Assembly (NCBI GenBank): GCA_002310135.1
Contig: DBYK01000006.1
Span: 32,346-96,345, forward strand
Length of the DNA: 64,000 nucleotides
Origin: Caryophanales bacterium UBA1188
GTDB taxonomy: Bacteria > Bacillota_I > Bacilli_A > Izemoplasmatales > UBA1188
Direction: 5' to 3'
Part shown: positions 1-8,621 of the stretch, one piece after another
Layout of the letters: every line of letters starts with the position of its first letter
Position numbering within the stretch: the stretch's first letter is position 1
Made by a program: the position numbers and the translations under genes
Notes under the pieces: generated by a model
What the model was told of the DNA's origin: nothing
Databases searched by the model: none
Seen by the model: the letters and a program-made list of their open reading frames with translations, nothing else

Positions 1-300
1 AGCACCAAGTTTAAAACCTTTAAGTTGGCTATCTTCTTCAGCCTTAGCTGTGAGCATTACAACTGGAACATTTGATGATTTTTTGATTTTTTCAAGCACA
101 TACCATCCAGAATATTTAGGCATCATAACATCTAATATTACTAGATTAATCTTATATTTGCCTGAAAAAAAGATGTTGATTGCATCCTCGCCATCTACCG
201 CTTCTATACAACGATAACCATATTTCTTAATAAAGAATTCACATAATAATTTTCTAATTCTAAGTTCATCATCCGCAATTAATATAGTGATATTTTTCAT
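1..300 (-). CDS. Response regulator, receiver domain (3' end off the window)
   Basis: The first 100 codons of a two-component response regulator; the gene runs off the left edge, so the output domain is not visible. The receiver domain has the acidic pair Asp10-Asp11, the phosphoacceptor Asp57 in LVILDVMMPK, and the switch Thr84 in VVMLTAK. This pattern is usual for OmpR/PhoB-type regulators, but the class cannot be proved without the C-terminal half. The start is set by a GGAGG box 8-9 nt upstream of ATG. No partner histidine kinase is visible; it would be expected beyond the left edge. Confidence 0.9.
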   Translation of the reverse strand, partial: MKNITILIADDELRIRKLLCEFFIKKYGYRCIEAVDGEDAINIFFSGKYKINLVILDVMMPKYSGWYVLEKIKKSSNVPVVMLTAKAEEDSQLKGFKLGA

Positions 301-377
301 ATGAATAACCTCCAGATAATTATAATTATATTATATATTATTTTTTTGATATTTTTGTGAAGTTTTTGAGATAAAAA

Positions 378-405
378 AATCTTAAGCGTTGATTTGCTTA
401 AGATT
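378..405 (-). terminator. Rho-independent terminator after dut
   Basis: A perfect 10-bp stem (AATCTTAAGC / GCTTAAGATT) with an 8-nt loop, followed on the minus strand by a run of seven T. It overlaps the stop codon of the dUTPase gene and ends the two-gene minus-strand unit. Confidence 0.8.
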
Positions 406-865
406 ATTTTCCAGTTGAACCAAAACCACCTGTCCTATCGTCTATAGATTCATCATCTACAGTTATTCCATATTCCAAGAATATGCCTTGTGCGAATCTA
501 TCACCTTTCTTTAATGATAGAACTTTATCAGAATGATTTGTGAGCATAATTATTATGTGTCCCTCATTCATTGCATTATAGTAATCACTATCTATAACTC
601 CTACTGTATTATCTAATGTAAGTTTATATTTTCTTCCAAGACTACTTCTTGGGAATATTAGAAGGCAGAAATCCTCATTCATCTTACAACGAACATTTGT
701 CTCTATTTCTATAGATTCATTTGGATTAATAGTCACATCATATGGAGTATAAAAATCATATCCTGCGCTATTTTTACTTGCACGTTTTGGGAGTATTATA
801 TCATTATAGAAATCTTTGTTTTTATCATTTAAACTAATCTTTTCAAATTTAGCTATCTTTTTCAT
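404..865 (-). CDS. dut: dUTP diphosphatase (trimeric dUTPase)
   Basis: Hydrolyses dUTP to dUMP and pyrophosphate, keeping uracil out of DNA and supplying dUMP for thymidylate synthesis in the cytoplasm. All five trimeric-dUTPase motifs are visible in order: AGYDFY (34-39), PRSSLG (72-77), NTVGVIDSDY (86-95), GDRFAQ (121-126) and the P-loop-like RTGGFGSTG (144-152). At 153 residues the length is normal. The start overlaps the 3' end of the small membrane-protein gene by 17 nt, so the two are probably co-transcribed. A terminator follows directly. Confidence 0.95.
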   Translation of the reverse strand: MKKIAKFEKISLNDKNKDFYNDIILPKRASKNSAGYDFYTPYDVTINPNESIEIETNVRCKMNEDFCLLIFPRSSLGRKYKLTLDNTVGVIDSDYYNAMNEGHIIIMLTNHSDKVLSLKKGDRFAQGIFLEYGITVDDESIDDRTGGFGSTGK

Positions 866-1085
866 CTTTTTTCTCCTTATATGATAATAGTTTAATTAGA
901 AAGTGAAATGCAAAAACAAAAAAAATGAGAGTTAGAGCAATGCTTCCAATAAAATACATCAAATTAACTACTTGAAAATCTTGATTCATCATAGTTTGGA
1001 AGGTATTAATCACAAGAATCATAGATAAACCAGACAAAATAGTAAGTAGTATTACAAGTATAATATATAAAATCTTTTTATTCAT
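849..1085 (-). CDS. Small two-helix membrane protein, unknown function
   Basis: A 78-residue protein with two hydrophobic segments (about residues 5-28 and 38-65) and a charged tail (KEKKDEKD). No family is recognised. The gene has a plausible GAGGAAAG box just upstream and overlaps the dUTPase start by 17 nt, an arrangement that supports translation of both from one message. It is divergent from RNase J. The function cannot be inferred from the sequence. Confidence 0.6.
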   Translation of the reverse strand: MNKKILYIILVILLTILSGLSMILVINTFQTMMNQDFQVVNLMYFIGSIALTLIFFVFAFHFLIKLLSYKEKKDEKDS

Positions 1086-1141
1086 TTGACTTTCCTCTTA
1101 CTATAAAATTATAGATTAATTTTAACATATTTTTTCCACTT

Positions 1142-1163
1142 TATAATACATTTGGTATATAAT
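1142..1163 (+). promoter_or_regulatory. Candidate -10 elements upstream of RNase J
   Basis: Two TATAAT hexamers lie at 1142-1147 and 1158-1163 in the short divergent intergenic region. Neither has a good -35 at ideal spacing, so which one is used is uncertain. The ribosome binding site AGAGGGGA follows at 1171-1178. Confidence 0.4.
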
Positions 1164-1186
1164 ATCTAATAGAGGGGACATTTAGA

Positions 1187-2878
1187 ATGGGAGAATTACG
1201 TGGTGATTTAAAAGTATTTGCGCTTGGTGGTTTGCTGGAAGTAGGCAAAAACATGTATATAATTGAATATGAAAACGAGATTATAATCATTGATGCTGGA
1301 ATACTATTTCCTGAAAACGATCTTTATGGTATAGATTATATAATACCTGACTACTCATATCTTAAAGAAAACGAAAAAAAGATACGAGCTCTTTTTATTA
1401 CGCACGGACACGAAGACCATATCGGAGGAATCCCATACCTTCTAGAACAAGTTAAAATTCCAAGAATAATCGCAAATGGTTTCGCGCTTGCATTAATCAA
1501 GAAAAAGATGGAAGATTTTCCAAAAATCAAAGCGCAGTACTATGAATTCAATGAACTTGAAAGAATTAATTTTCAAAATCTATCAGTATCATTCTTTAGA
1601 ATGAATCACTCAATCCCTGATTCTTTTGGAATGATTATCACAACTCCATATGGTGATATAGTCACCACTGGTGACTTCAAGATTGACCTAACTCCAGTTG
1701 GAAAAGATGCAGGATATAATAAGATATGCCAGCTCGGACAAAAAGGAGTCTTACTTCTTTTAAGCGACTCAACTAACGCCATAGTTAAAGAATTATCTAC
1801 TTCTGAAAGAGCGGTATCTGATAGTATAAAAGACTTATTCAGAGAAATAAGGGGAAGAATTATTATTGCGACATTCGCATCTAACGTATTAAGAATTAAT
1901 CAGATAGTTGAATCTTCAATTCAAAATGGAAGAAAAGTATTAGTCGTTGGAAGAAGTATGGAAAATGTAGTCCAAATCGGGCGTGATATAGGATATATTA
2001 AAGTTAAAGACAGTGATTTCATAGAAAGCAAAGAACTATCAGATTATAAACCAGAAGAGATAACTGTGCTTTGTACTGGTTCACAAGGTGAACCAATGGC
2101 TGCCTTATCGAGAATAGCTCAAGGAATCCATAAAGAAATAAAAATTGAAGAAAGTGATACTGTTATATTCTCGTCAAGCGCTATTCCAGGAAATGCGATA
2201 GAAATAGATAATGTCATCAATCTTCTATCTAAACAGGGTGCAAATGTTATAGTACAAAGTGCCTTTAATGATGTTCATGCATCAGGTCACGCATCATCTA
2301 ATGAAGAAAAAATATTATTGAAGCTTTTGAAGCCTAAATATTTTATGCCTATTCATGGTGAATACTATATGCTTAAAACTCACGCAAAACATGCGATGGA
2401 TTGTGGAATGAAAAAAGAGAATATATTCGTCCTTGAAAACGGTAAAGTCCTTCAAATAAATGAAGATGGGGCTAAAGTTTTGTCTAAAAAAGTTCCTGCA
2501 AAAGATGTGCTTATTGATGGAAACAATATCGGTGGTGTGAACACACAAATTATTGAAGAGAGAAAAGAATTATCGATGAGAGGAATGATATCGATAATTG
2601 TAACATTAAATAAATTTGGAAGAACATTAGTTAAACCAACAATAATATCTAAAGGCTTCCTCTTTGCAAAAGATAATGAACAGATATTCACTAGTATTGA
2701 AAAAGAAACTGAGTTATATTTTAAAAATAATCCTTTACAAGAAAATGAATCTTTATCTTCAAAAAGAGATAAGGCAATAGAATATCTTCAAGAAGCAATT
2801 AAAAGGATCGCTAAACAAAATCCAATTATATTCCTAGTTTTAAATAAAACTGAAATGGAAAGAGAAACTGTAGTATAA
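1187..2878 (+). CDS. rnj: Ribonuclease J
   Basis: A metallo-beta-lactamase/beta-CASP ribonuclease with endonuclease and 5'-3' exonuclease activity, central to mRNA turnover and rRNA maturation in Gram-positive bacteria. The zinc motif HGHEDH is at residues 73-78, followed by further metal and beta-CASP motifs (TGDFKID, SDSTNA, CTGSQGE, HASGHA, PIHGEY). At 563 residues it has the full length including the C-terminal domain. AGAGGGGA 8 nt upstream sets the start. This is the only RNase J in the window, so J1 and J2 cannot be told apart. Confidence 0.95.
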   Translation: MGELRGDLKVFALGGLLEVGKNMYIIEYENEIIIIDAGILFPENDLYGIDYIIPDYSYLKENEKKIRALFITHGHEDHIGGIPYLLEQVKIPRIIANGFALALIKKKMEDFPKIKAQYYEFNELERINFQNLSVSFFRMNHSIPDSFGMIITTPYGDIVTTGDFKIDLTPVGKDAGYNKICQLGQKGVLLLLSDSTNAIVKELSTSERAVSDSIKDLFREIRGRIIIATFASNVLRINQIVESSIQNGRKVLVVGRSMENVVQIGRDIGYIKVKDSDFIESKELSDYKPEEITVLCTGSQGEPMAALSRIAQGIHKEIKIEESDTVIFSSSAIPGNAIEIDNVINLLSKQGANVIVQSAFNDVHASGHASSNEEKILLKLLKPKYFMPIHGEYYMLKTHAKHAMDCGMKKENIFVLENGKVLQINEDGAKVLSKKVPAKDVLIDGNNIGGVNTQIIEERKELSMRGMISIIVTLNKFGRTLVKPTIISKGFLFAKDNEQIFTSIEKETELYFKNNPLQENESLSSKRDKAIEYLQEAIKRIAKQNPIIFLVLNKTEMERETVV

Positions 2879-2880
2879 GA

Positions 2881-2907
2881 AAAAGACAACATATGTTGTC
2901 TTTTTTT
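2881..2907. terminator. Bidirectional terminator between rnj and the ABC importer
   Basis: A 24-nt perfect palindrome centred on CATATG, bounded by A and T runs, lies between two convergent genes and ends with at least seven T on the plus strand. It can terminate transcription from both sides. Confidence 0.85.
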
Positions 2908-3631
2908 ATTGTTCCATAAATCTTTTGATGAAATCTTTTGCCCTATCTGTCTTTGGGTTCTTAAAGAAATCTTCAGTTCTTGAATCTTCTAAAATTACTC
3001 CATCATTCATAAAAAGAATTCTTGTGGATACTTCTTTTGCGAATTGCATTTCATGGGTAACTATAACCATAGTTATTCCTGTTTTTTTAACTTCCTTTAT
3101 TACGCTTAATACTTCTCCTACCATTTCAGGATCGAGTGCACTTGTAGGTTCATCAAAGAGTATAAGACTTGGACTATTTGATAGAGCTCTTGCGATAGCA
3201 ACCCTTTGCATCTGACCACCAGATAATTGCTTTGGACTTTTATCTAAATATTCTTTCATACCAACTCTTATCAGTTCTTTGGTCGCAATTTCTTTGGCTT
3301 CTTCTTTTGTCCTTCTTAGTACTTTTGTTTGACCAATCATACAATTTTTTAAAACATTTAAGTTGTTAAAGAGATTAAATGATTGAAACACCATACCTAT
3401 TTTAGTTCTTAGTTCATTGATATTCATATTTTTGGTGTTTATTCCATTAAAGAAGATGTCACCCGAATTAGGAGTTTCAAGGAAGTTGATACATCTTAGA
3501 AGTGTAGATTTACCACTACCAGAAGAACCAAGTATACATATGATATCTCCCTCTTCAACATTAAAACTTATATCTTTTAAGACATCTTCATCGCCAAATT
3601 TCTTTTTTAAATTCTTAACTTCTAAAATCAT
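2906..3631 (-). CDS. Polar amino-acid ABC transporter, ATP-binding protein (GlnQ-like; probably lysine)
   Basis: The 241-residue ATPase of a polar amino-acid importer. Walker A GSSGSGKS is at 35-42, followed by the Q-loop VFQSFNLF, the signature LSGGQMQR near 137, Walker B LILFDEP near 157, and the switch histidine in IVTHEM. It is the last gene of the minus-strand operon (binding protein, permease, ATPase), 9 nt after the permease. The family transports polar amino acids. The lysine riboswitch upstream of the operon makes lysine the likely substrate, which is an inference from regulation rather than from this protein. Confidence 0.92.
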   Translation of the reverse strand: MILEVKNLKKKFGDEDVLKDISFNVEEGDIICILGSSGSGKSTLLRCINFLETPNSGDIFFNGINTKNMNINELRTKIGMVFQSFNLFNNLNVLKNCMIGQTKVLRRTKEEAKEIATKELIRVGMKEYLDKSPKQLSGGQMQRVAIARALSNSPSLILFDEPTSALDPEMVGEVLSVIKEVKKTGITMVIVTHEMQFAKEVSTRILFMNDGVILEDSRTEDFFKNPKTDRAKDFIKRFMEQ

Positions 3632-3640
3632 AAAAACCTC

Positions 3641-4369
3641 TTAGTTAGAACTTTGAATTGGTTTTATTGGGCTTCCAATTCTTCTTTCTAACATTTGTAA
3701 TAATTTTGAAGACGAAAGAGTGAGCACAAGATAGATGATAGCGGCTATAGTCATAGCTTCAACAACCTTATAATATCTATTCCCCGCCATAAGACATGCG
3801 TTATATAATTCAATTACACCTATGACATTTAATACAGATGTATCTTTGATATTGACAATAAACTCATTACCTATAGATGCCATAGAATTTTTGATTGCCT
3901 GAGGATAAATAATAAAAATCATAGACCTAAATTCAGATAAGCCAATACTTCTTGCGGCCTCATATTGTCCTTTATCTACTGACTCTATTCCACCTCTTAA
4001 TACTTCTGTAAGATATGCAGTAGTATTAATTGATACTGTGAATAAACCAGAAGTAAGAGGATCCCAATCTATCCCTATCATTTTAAATGAATAATAAAAT
4101 ATTAAGGCTTGAACCATCATTGGGGTTCCTCTAATTACAGTGACATAAACATTCACAAATCCCTTTAGGATTTTACCTATTATTTTTGGATTTTCTTTAA
4201 CCCTTATATATGAAAATATGCAGGCAATCAAAAAACCAACTACAGTACCAAAAAGAGATAGTAGTAGAGTTCTACCAATTCCATATAGTATTTGGATAGC
4301 ATATTCTTCTATGATTCTTCCTATCCAACCAAAAAAACCTGCATATATCATAATAATCTTATTCGCCAC
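3641..4369 (-). CDS. Amino-acid ABC transporter permease (HisM/GlnP type; probably lysine)
   Basis: An integral membrane permease of about 240 residues with around five hydrophobic helices. The conserved coupling loop with the ATPase is seen around EAARSIGLSEFRSMIFIIYPQA. The reading frame begins at a GTG 11 nt inside the end of the binding-protein gene; an ATG at 4351 is an alternative start that gives a shorter N-terminus. It forms the membrane channel for the importer encoded with its neighbours. Confidence 0.9.
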   Translation of the reverse strand: MANKIIMIYAGFFGWIGRIIEEYAIQILYGIGRTLLLSLFGTVVGFLIACIFSYIRVKENPKIIGKILKGFVNVYVTVIRGTPMMVQALIFYYSFKMIGIDWDPLTSGLFTVSINTTAYLTEVLRGGIESVDKGQYEAARSIGLSEFRSMIFIIYPQAIKNSMASIGNEFIVNIKDTSVLNVIGVIELYNACLMAGNRYYKVVEAMTIAAIIYLVLTLSSSKLLQMLERRIGSPIKPIQSSN

Positions 4370-5183
4370 TTTCTATTGCGCTTACCATTAAAGATTCTCT
4401 TGTCTCAGCGCTTATTTTCGCTAAAGCATCATTAATTAAATTCAATAAATTAGTATCAACTTTTCTAAGACCAATACTAACTACTTTTTCTTCTTCATCG
4501 ACCTCAAATTGATCAATTAGCTCAATATATTTTAATTCTGGGTTTGATGCACAAACACCAAGTGCAACCGGCTTTTCTATTACAGTAACATCGTTATCAC
4601 CAACTAATATTCCAGATATGATTAGTGGAACAGTCGCTAGTGGAGAATTTGCAGTTGTTCCAGCCTTTTGAGCTAGTTGTTCAGCAAGAGTTTCATATGA
4701 AGTTCCTCTTTGACCTACTATATTTGCATTACTAAAATCAGTAAATCTAGTAGCATTTGCATAAGGACCATCTTTTTTAACCACAACTACGTGTTGTGTT
4801 TCATAATATGGGTCTGAAAAATTGATAGATTCTTTTCTTTTGGCGGTAGGGCTCATACCCGCAATAATCGCATCTATTTCTCCGCTTTCAAGAGCAGGAA
4901 TTAATCCATCCCAAGCTATTTTTTTAACTACTAGTCTTAAACCTAATTCTTGAGCTATAAGTTTAGCCATTTCTATATCATAGCCTTCTGCGTATAGGTT
5001 TCTTTGACCATAGATTTCAACATTGCTTAAAGTGTTTTCTGTCTCAGTCCAATTGAATGGAGCGTATTCGCATTCAAGACCTATTACTAGTTCTCCTTTT
5101 GATTCATCGAAGCTAACCTTCCTACAACCAAATAATTGAATTAAAAGTGTGAGTGTTAATAAAACTGCTAAAATTTTTTTCAT
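4359..5183 (-). CDS. Amino-acid ABC transporter substrate-binding lipoprotein (probably lysine)
   Basis: An extracytoplasmic solute-binding protein of family 3. The N-terminus is a lipoprotein signal ending in the lipobox LFGC, so Cys20 would be lipidated and anchor it to the membrane. The ligand-binding fold shows YDIEMAKLIAQELG, WDGLIPALESGEIDAIIAGMSPTA (split here for length) and the RGTSYE hinge region. AAGGAG sets the start. First gene of the operon, directly behind the lysine riboswitch, which points to lysine as ligand. Other basic amino acids cannot be excluded from the sequence. Confidence 0.92.
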   Translation of the reverse strand: MKKILAVLLTLTLLIQLFGCRKVSFDESKGELVIGLECEYAPFNWTETENTLSNVEIYGQRNLYAEGYDIEMAKLIAQELGLRLVVKKIAWDGLIPALESGEIDAIIAGMSPTAKRKESINFSDPYYETQHVVVVKKDGPYANATRFTDFSNANIVGQRGTSYETLAEQLAQKAGTTANSPLATVPLIISGILVGDNDVTVIEKPVALGVCASNPELKYIELIDQFEVDEEEKVVSIGLRKVDTNLLNLINDALAKISAETRESLMVSAIESGE

Positions 5184-5230
5184 TTTCTTTTTTCTCCTTT
5201 TTCCTTTAGAGAACCACTAAAAAGAAAATA

Positions 5231-5253
5231 AAAGACGTCATTAAGACGCCTTT
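5231..5253 (-). terminator. Riboswitch-controlled (conditional) terminator
   Basis: On the minus strand AAAGGCGTC pairs with GACGTCTTT across a 5-nt loop, followed by a T-rich tract, between the lysine riboswitch aptamer and the binding-protein start. Its place and form are those of the expression platform: lysine binding should favour this hairpin and stop transcription of the importer genes. Confidence 0.75.
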
Positions 5254-5260
5254 AGTATTT

Positions 5261-5428
5261 TACTTTTATAGCGCCTCTACTATTTTATAGTAGGAGTGTT
5301 ATAGATATTATCTATAACCCCACGAAAAATTTATGCCTAAATAATTCGTTCGGCGATGATTACCTTTCCTTAAATCCTATCGCATGCCTGCAGTATTTAA
5401 GTACTCTTTTGCATCGCTACCTCTATTT
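5261..5428 (-). promoter_or_regulatory. Lysine riboswitch (L box)
   Basis: Read on the minus strand, the leader has the conserved L-box blocks in the right order: AGAGGTAGCGATGC (complement of 5411-5424), AAAGAGTACT (near 5400-5409), GGAAAGG (5363-5369), TCGCCGAACGA (near 5347-5357), GTGGGG (near 5318-5323), and a closing AGTAGAGGCGCTAT (near 5267-5280). The order and wording match the Bacillus subtilis lysC leader as I know it. Helices P2 to P5 can be drawn around a central junction. It should sense free L-lysine and control the downstream importer through the hairpin at 5231-5253. The exact P1 limits are approximate. Confidence 0.85.
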
Positions 5429-5440
5429 TTATGTGTTAGT

Positions 5441-5468
5441 ATTATACAATATTTTTTGAATATTAAAA
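5441..5468 (-). promoter_or_regulatory. Promoter of the riboswitch/importer operon
   Basis: A consensus -10 TATAAT (complement of 5441-5446) lies immediately before the aptamer. The best -35 at 16-17 nt is weak (TTTTAA). A start point near 5434 would place the aptamer at the very 5' end of the RNA. Confidence 0.55.
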
Positions 5469-5500
5469 TAGATTTTTTAATTTTTTTTATTGAAAACGTT

Positions 5501-6763
5501 TTATAAGAGTTTTTTGATAAACTCAATCTTAATACTTAAGATTAAAATGTTTGTGGCTTGTTTTATTTCTTCTAAAGTTGGATATGTTGGAGCCAAACGT
5601 ATAATTGAATTGTTTGGATCTATGTGATATGGATAAGCACAGCCAGCTTCTGTAAGTTTAACACCTAAATCCCTACATCTATCAATTACTTCTTTTGCGA
5701 TAGATGGAGTTTTTATGGAAATGAAGTATCCACCATATGGTTTTGTCCATTCAACAATATCTTTAACATTTTCTTCAAGAAGATTTAATATAAGTTCGAA
5801 TTTAGGTCTAATGATAGATGCATGTTTCTTCATTTGATTTTTAATACCATCTAAGTTTTTAAAGAACTTAACGTGTCTTAATTGATTAACTTTATCGAAG
5901 CCAATAGTTTGAACTTTAAGATGATTTAACAAATACTCTTTATTTTTTGGACTAGTCGCAATAGCGGCTATTCCACTTCCAGGAAATGATATTTTTGAAG
6001 TTGAAGTAAATTTATATACTATATCTGGGTTTCCTGCCTTCTTACATTCATCAAGTATCTCTAAAAGAAAATCTTGGTGATCATCATACAAATGATGAAC
6101 TGAATATGCATTATCCCAATATATTCTAAAATCTTTAGCTTTTGGTTTTAATCTTGCGAACCTTTTAACTACTTCTTCACTATAAGTTGTCCCATCTGGA
6201 TTTGAATATTTAGGGACACACCATATTCCTTTAACGCTTTCATCTTTTATTAATTCTTCAACTAAATCCATATCAGGGCCATTACTATCCATTGGAATGG
6301 GTATCATTTCTATTCCAAAATATTCAGTAATTAAAAAATGTCTATCATAGCCAGGAACTGGGCATAACCATTTAACTTTATCTAACTTCATCCATGGAGT
6401 TGAACCAAGAACACCATGCGTCATAGCGGTAGATATACAATCATACATGATAGATAATGATGAGTTACCATAAATAATGATGTTTTCTTTTGGGACTTCT
6501 ATGATATCACCAAGAAGTCTTTTGCATTCTTCTATACCATCAAGCACACCATAATTTCTACAATCTATCCCATCTTCACACCTTAAATCCATATTGGAAT
6601 GTAGGACATCCATCATTTCCATAGATAGATTGAGTTGTTCATAACTTGGCTTGCCTCGAGACATATCGAGTTTTAGGTTTAGATTTTTATATTCATTATA
6701 TTCATTTAATAATGATTCAAGTTCTCTCTTTAAATCACCTTTATTTAAATCTTTATAGTTCAT
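5501..6763 (-). CDS. Aspartate aminotransferase, type Ic (Corynebacterium AspT-like)
   Basis: A PLP-dependent fold-type I aminotransferase of 420 residues. It has the N-terminal LDMSRGKP signature of the distinct Asp-aminotransferase subgroup (Pfam Asp_aminotransf), YSNPDG at 186-191, WDNAY at 216-220, and the Schiff-base lysine Lys257 in STSKIS followed by PGSG. It should interconvert aspartate/2-oxoglutarate and oxaloacetate/glutamate. It lies upstream of, and in the same direction as, the lysine-regulated importer but has its own leader. A link to the aspartate-to-lysine pathway is an inference. No clear terminator separates the two units. Confidence 0.85.
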   Translation of the reverse strand: MNYKDLNKGDLKRELESLLNEYNEYKNLNLKLDMSRGKPSYEQLNLSMEMMDVLHSNMDLRCEDGIDCRNYGVLDGIEECKRLLGDIIEVPKENIIIYGNSSLSIMYDCISTAMTHGVLGSTPWMKLDKVKWLCPVPGYDRHFLITEYFGIEMIPIPMDSNGPDMDLVEELIKDESVKGIWCVPKYSNPDGTTYSEEVVKRFARLKPKAKDFRIYWDNAYSVHHLYDDHQDFLLEILDECKKAGNPDIVYKFTSTSKISFPGSGIAAIATSPKNKEYLLNHLKVQTIGFDKVNQLRHVKFFKNLDGIKNQMKKHASIIRPKFELILNLLEENVKDIVEWTKPYGGYFISIKTPSIAKEVIDRCRDLGVKLTEAGCAYPYHIDPNNSIIRLAPTYPTLEEIKQATNILILSIKIEFIKKLL

Positions 6764-6831
6764 AGGAATACCTCACATATAGATAAATTAGTATAACATA
6801 ATTATTTTTTAGATAAAATAAGTTATGATAA

Positions 6832-8574
6832 TTAGCTTATTAGTTCTTCTAGAATAAGAATTCTATCTAATTTTTCTTCTATAGATTTTTCTATTTGAGT
6901 TTTTTTATCTTGTAAATCCATTATCTTTAAATAATCAACAATTTCTTTTTCCATGTCTTGATTAATTAAACTGAGATTCTTTTCTAAAATCTCTATTTCT
7001 TCTAATAATTTCTTATGCTCTTTTTTTGCTGAATTTAATTCTCTTTTTTCTTTATCTTTTTCAACATATTTATTAATTCTTTCTTCTTTTGGTTGTTTTG
7101 TTTTGAGTGATTTTTCTAAATAATCGCTATACATTTCATTAGATTCTATTATCTTGCCATTATCAAAAATGAATAATTTATTGCATATCTTATCTAGGAA
7201 ATATCTATCATGAGACACTATAAGGATAGGACCATTAAATTCTAAAAGATAATCTTCAAGAATTTCTAAAGTATAGATGTCTAAATCATTTGTAGGTTCA
7301 TCAAGGAGTAATACATTTGGATTATTGGATAATACTCTGATTAATTGTAATCTTCTCTTTTCACCACCTGATAAAGTTTTAACTTCCATATAATGAGTAT
7401 TTCTATCAAAGAGGAAGGATTCTAAGAACTGAGCGGATGTTAAAACTCCATTTGGAGTGTTGATTGCTTTTCTTTCTTCTTCTATGTAATCAATTATTTT
7501 AACGTTATCATCTATTAAAGAAAGCGTTTGAGGAAAATACCCTAAATTTAGCGTTTCCCCTTTGATTAGTTCGCCTTTATCAAGGGTATCTAAACCCATG
7601 ATTATTTTAAATAGAGTTGACTTCCCAGAACCATTGTTTCCAACAACTCCTATACAATCGTTTCTTTTTAAAACAAATGAAAAATCTTCAAATAAAACTT
7701 TATTATCAAATGCTTTATATCCTGATTTTATTTCAATTAATTTCTTCCCTAGTCTTGTTTCATTTGAATCAAATTTCATCTTTTGATTTCTATCGTTAAA
7801 CTTGACTTGAAGAAGTTCATAATATCTTTCTTTTCTTGCTTTTTGCTTGGTAGATCTTGCCTCTGCACCCCTATTAATCCATTCTTTTTCTCTTTTTAAA
7901 ATATTAGATAATTTTCTTTTTGATGCTTCTTCAAGTTCTAATCTTTCTGCCTTTAGCTCAAGATATAAGCTGTAGTTAGCATCATACATATAAGTTTTAC
8001 CATAATCAAGCTCAAGCATTTTCTTACAAATTCTTTCAAGAAAATACCTATCATGTGTAACAAGAAGTATAGAACCTTTATATTTAATTAAATATTTTTC
8101 AAGCCAAACAATTAATGAGGCATCTAGGTGGTTTGTGGGTTCATCTAAGATTAAAAGATCTGAATATGCGACCAAGACTTTAGCAAGCGCTACCTTTTTC
8201 CTTTCACCACCAGATAGAGTCTTACTATTTATTGTGTAATCATCAAATCCCATCTTTGAAAGCATCGTCTTAGCTTCGTATTCATCTACCACGTGTTCCT
8301 TAGTTGAAGCCTCAAGAACAACATCTAGAATTGATTTTTCTCTATCAAAATCAACTTCTTGACTGAGACAATTGATTATAATTCCACCTGATTTTATTAT
8401 TTCTCCACTATTTGGAATTTCTTCTCCCAATATCAATTTAATAATTGTGGTTTTACCAGTACCGTTTACTCCAACAACACCTATTTTTTCATTATCGCTT
8501 ATTGAAAAGGATGCTTTATCGAGTATCTTTTTATTTGAATATTCAAATGAAACATTGTTGAATGTAATGACCAT
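6832..8574 (-). CDS. ABC-F family ATP-binding protein (ribosome-associated type)
   Basis: A duplicated ABC ATPase without membrane segments. Walker A motifs are GVNGTGKT near residue 35 and GNNGSGKS near 340. Two LSGGE signatures, two LDEPTN Walker B motifs, the inter-domain linker and a charged C-terminal coiled coil are also present. ABC-F proteins act on ribosomes in translation control or antibiotic protection; which subgroup this is cannot be told. I place the start at the ATG at 8574, where GAGAGGG sits 5 nt upstream, rather than at an upstream ATG (8604) that lies inside the preceding terminator hairpin. Length is then 580 residues. Confidence 0.88.
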   Translation of the reverse strand: MVITFNNVSFEYSNKKILDKASFSISDNEKIGVVGVNGTGKTTIIKLILGEEIPNSGEIIKSGGIIINCLSQEVDFDREKSILDVVLEASTKEHVVDEYEAKTMLSKMGFDDYTINSKTLSGGERKKVALAKVLVAYSDLLILDEPTNHLDASLIVWLEKYLIKYKGSILLVTHDRYFLERICKKMLELDYGKTYMYDANYSLYLELKAERLELEEASKRKLSNILKREKEWINRGAEARSTKQKARKERYYELLQVKFNDRNQKMKFDSNETRLGKKLIEIKSGYKAFDNKVLFEDFSFVLKRNDCIGVVGNNGSGKSTLFKIIMGLDTLDKGELIKGETLNLGYFPQTLSLIDDNVKIIDYIEEERKAINTPNGVLTSAQFLESFLFDRNTHYMEVKTLSGGEKRRLQLIRVLSNNPNVLLLDEPTNDLDIYTLEILEDYLLEFNGPILIVSHDRYFLDKICNKLFIFDNGKIIESNEMYSDYLEKSLKTKQPKEERINKYVEKDKEKRELNSAKKEHKKLLEEIEILEKNLSLINQDMEKEIVDYLKIMDLQDKKTQIEKSIEEKLDRILILEELIS

Positions 8575-8593
8575 TTTAACCCTCTCAAATATA

Positions 8594-8616
8594 ACAGGCG
8601 ACACTAGGGCGCCTGT
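8594..8616 (-). terminator. Hairpin between cpsB-like gene and the ABC-F gene
   Basis: ACAGGCG / CGCCTGT form a 7-bp GC-rich stem with a 9-nt loop, followed on the minus strand by TTATATTT. It begins 6 nt after the stop of the phosphatase gene and ends just before the ABC-F ribosome binding site. It can act as a terminator for the first gene or as an attenuator for the second. Confidence 0.6.
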
Positions 8617-8621
8617 TTATA

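Noticed and set aside
8574..8604. Upstream ATG adding ten residues to the ABC-F protein
   Set aside because: It lies in the loop of the preceding terminator hairpin and lacks a ribosome binding site; the ATG at 8574 has GAGAGGG.
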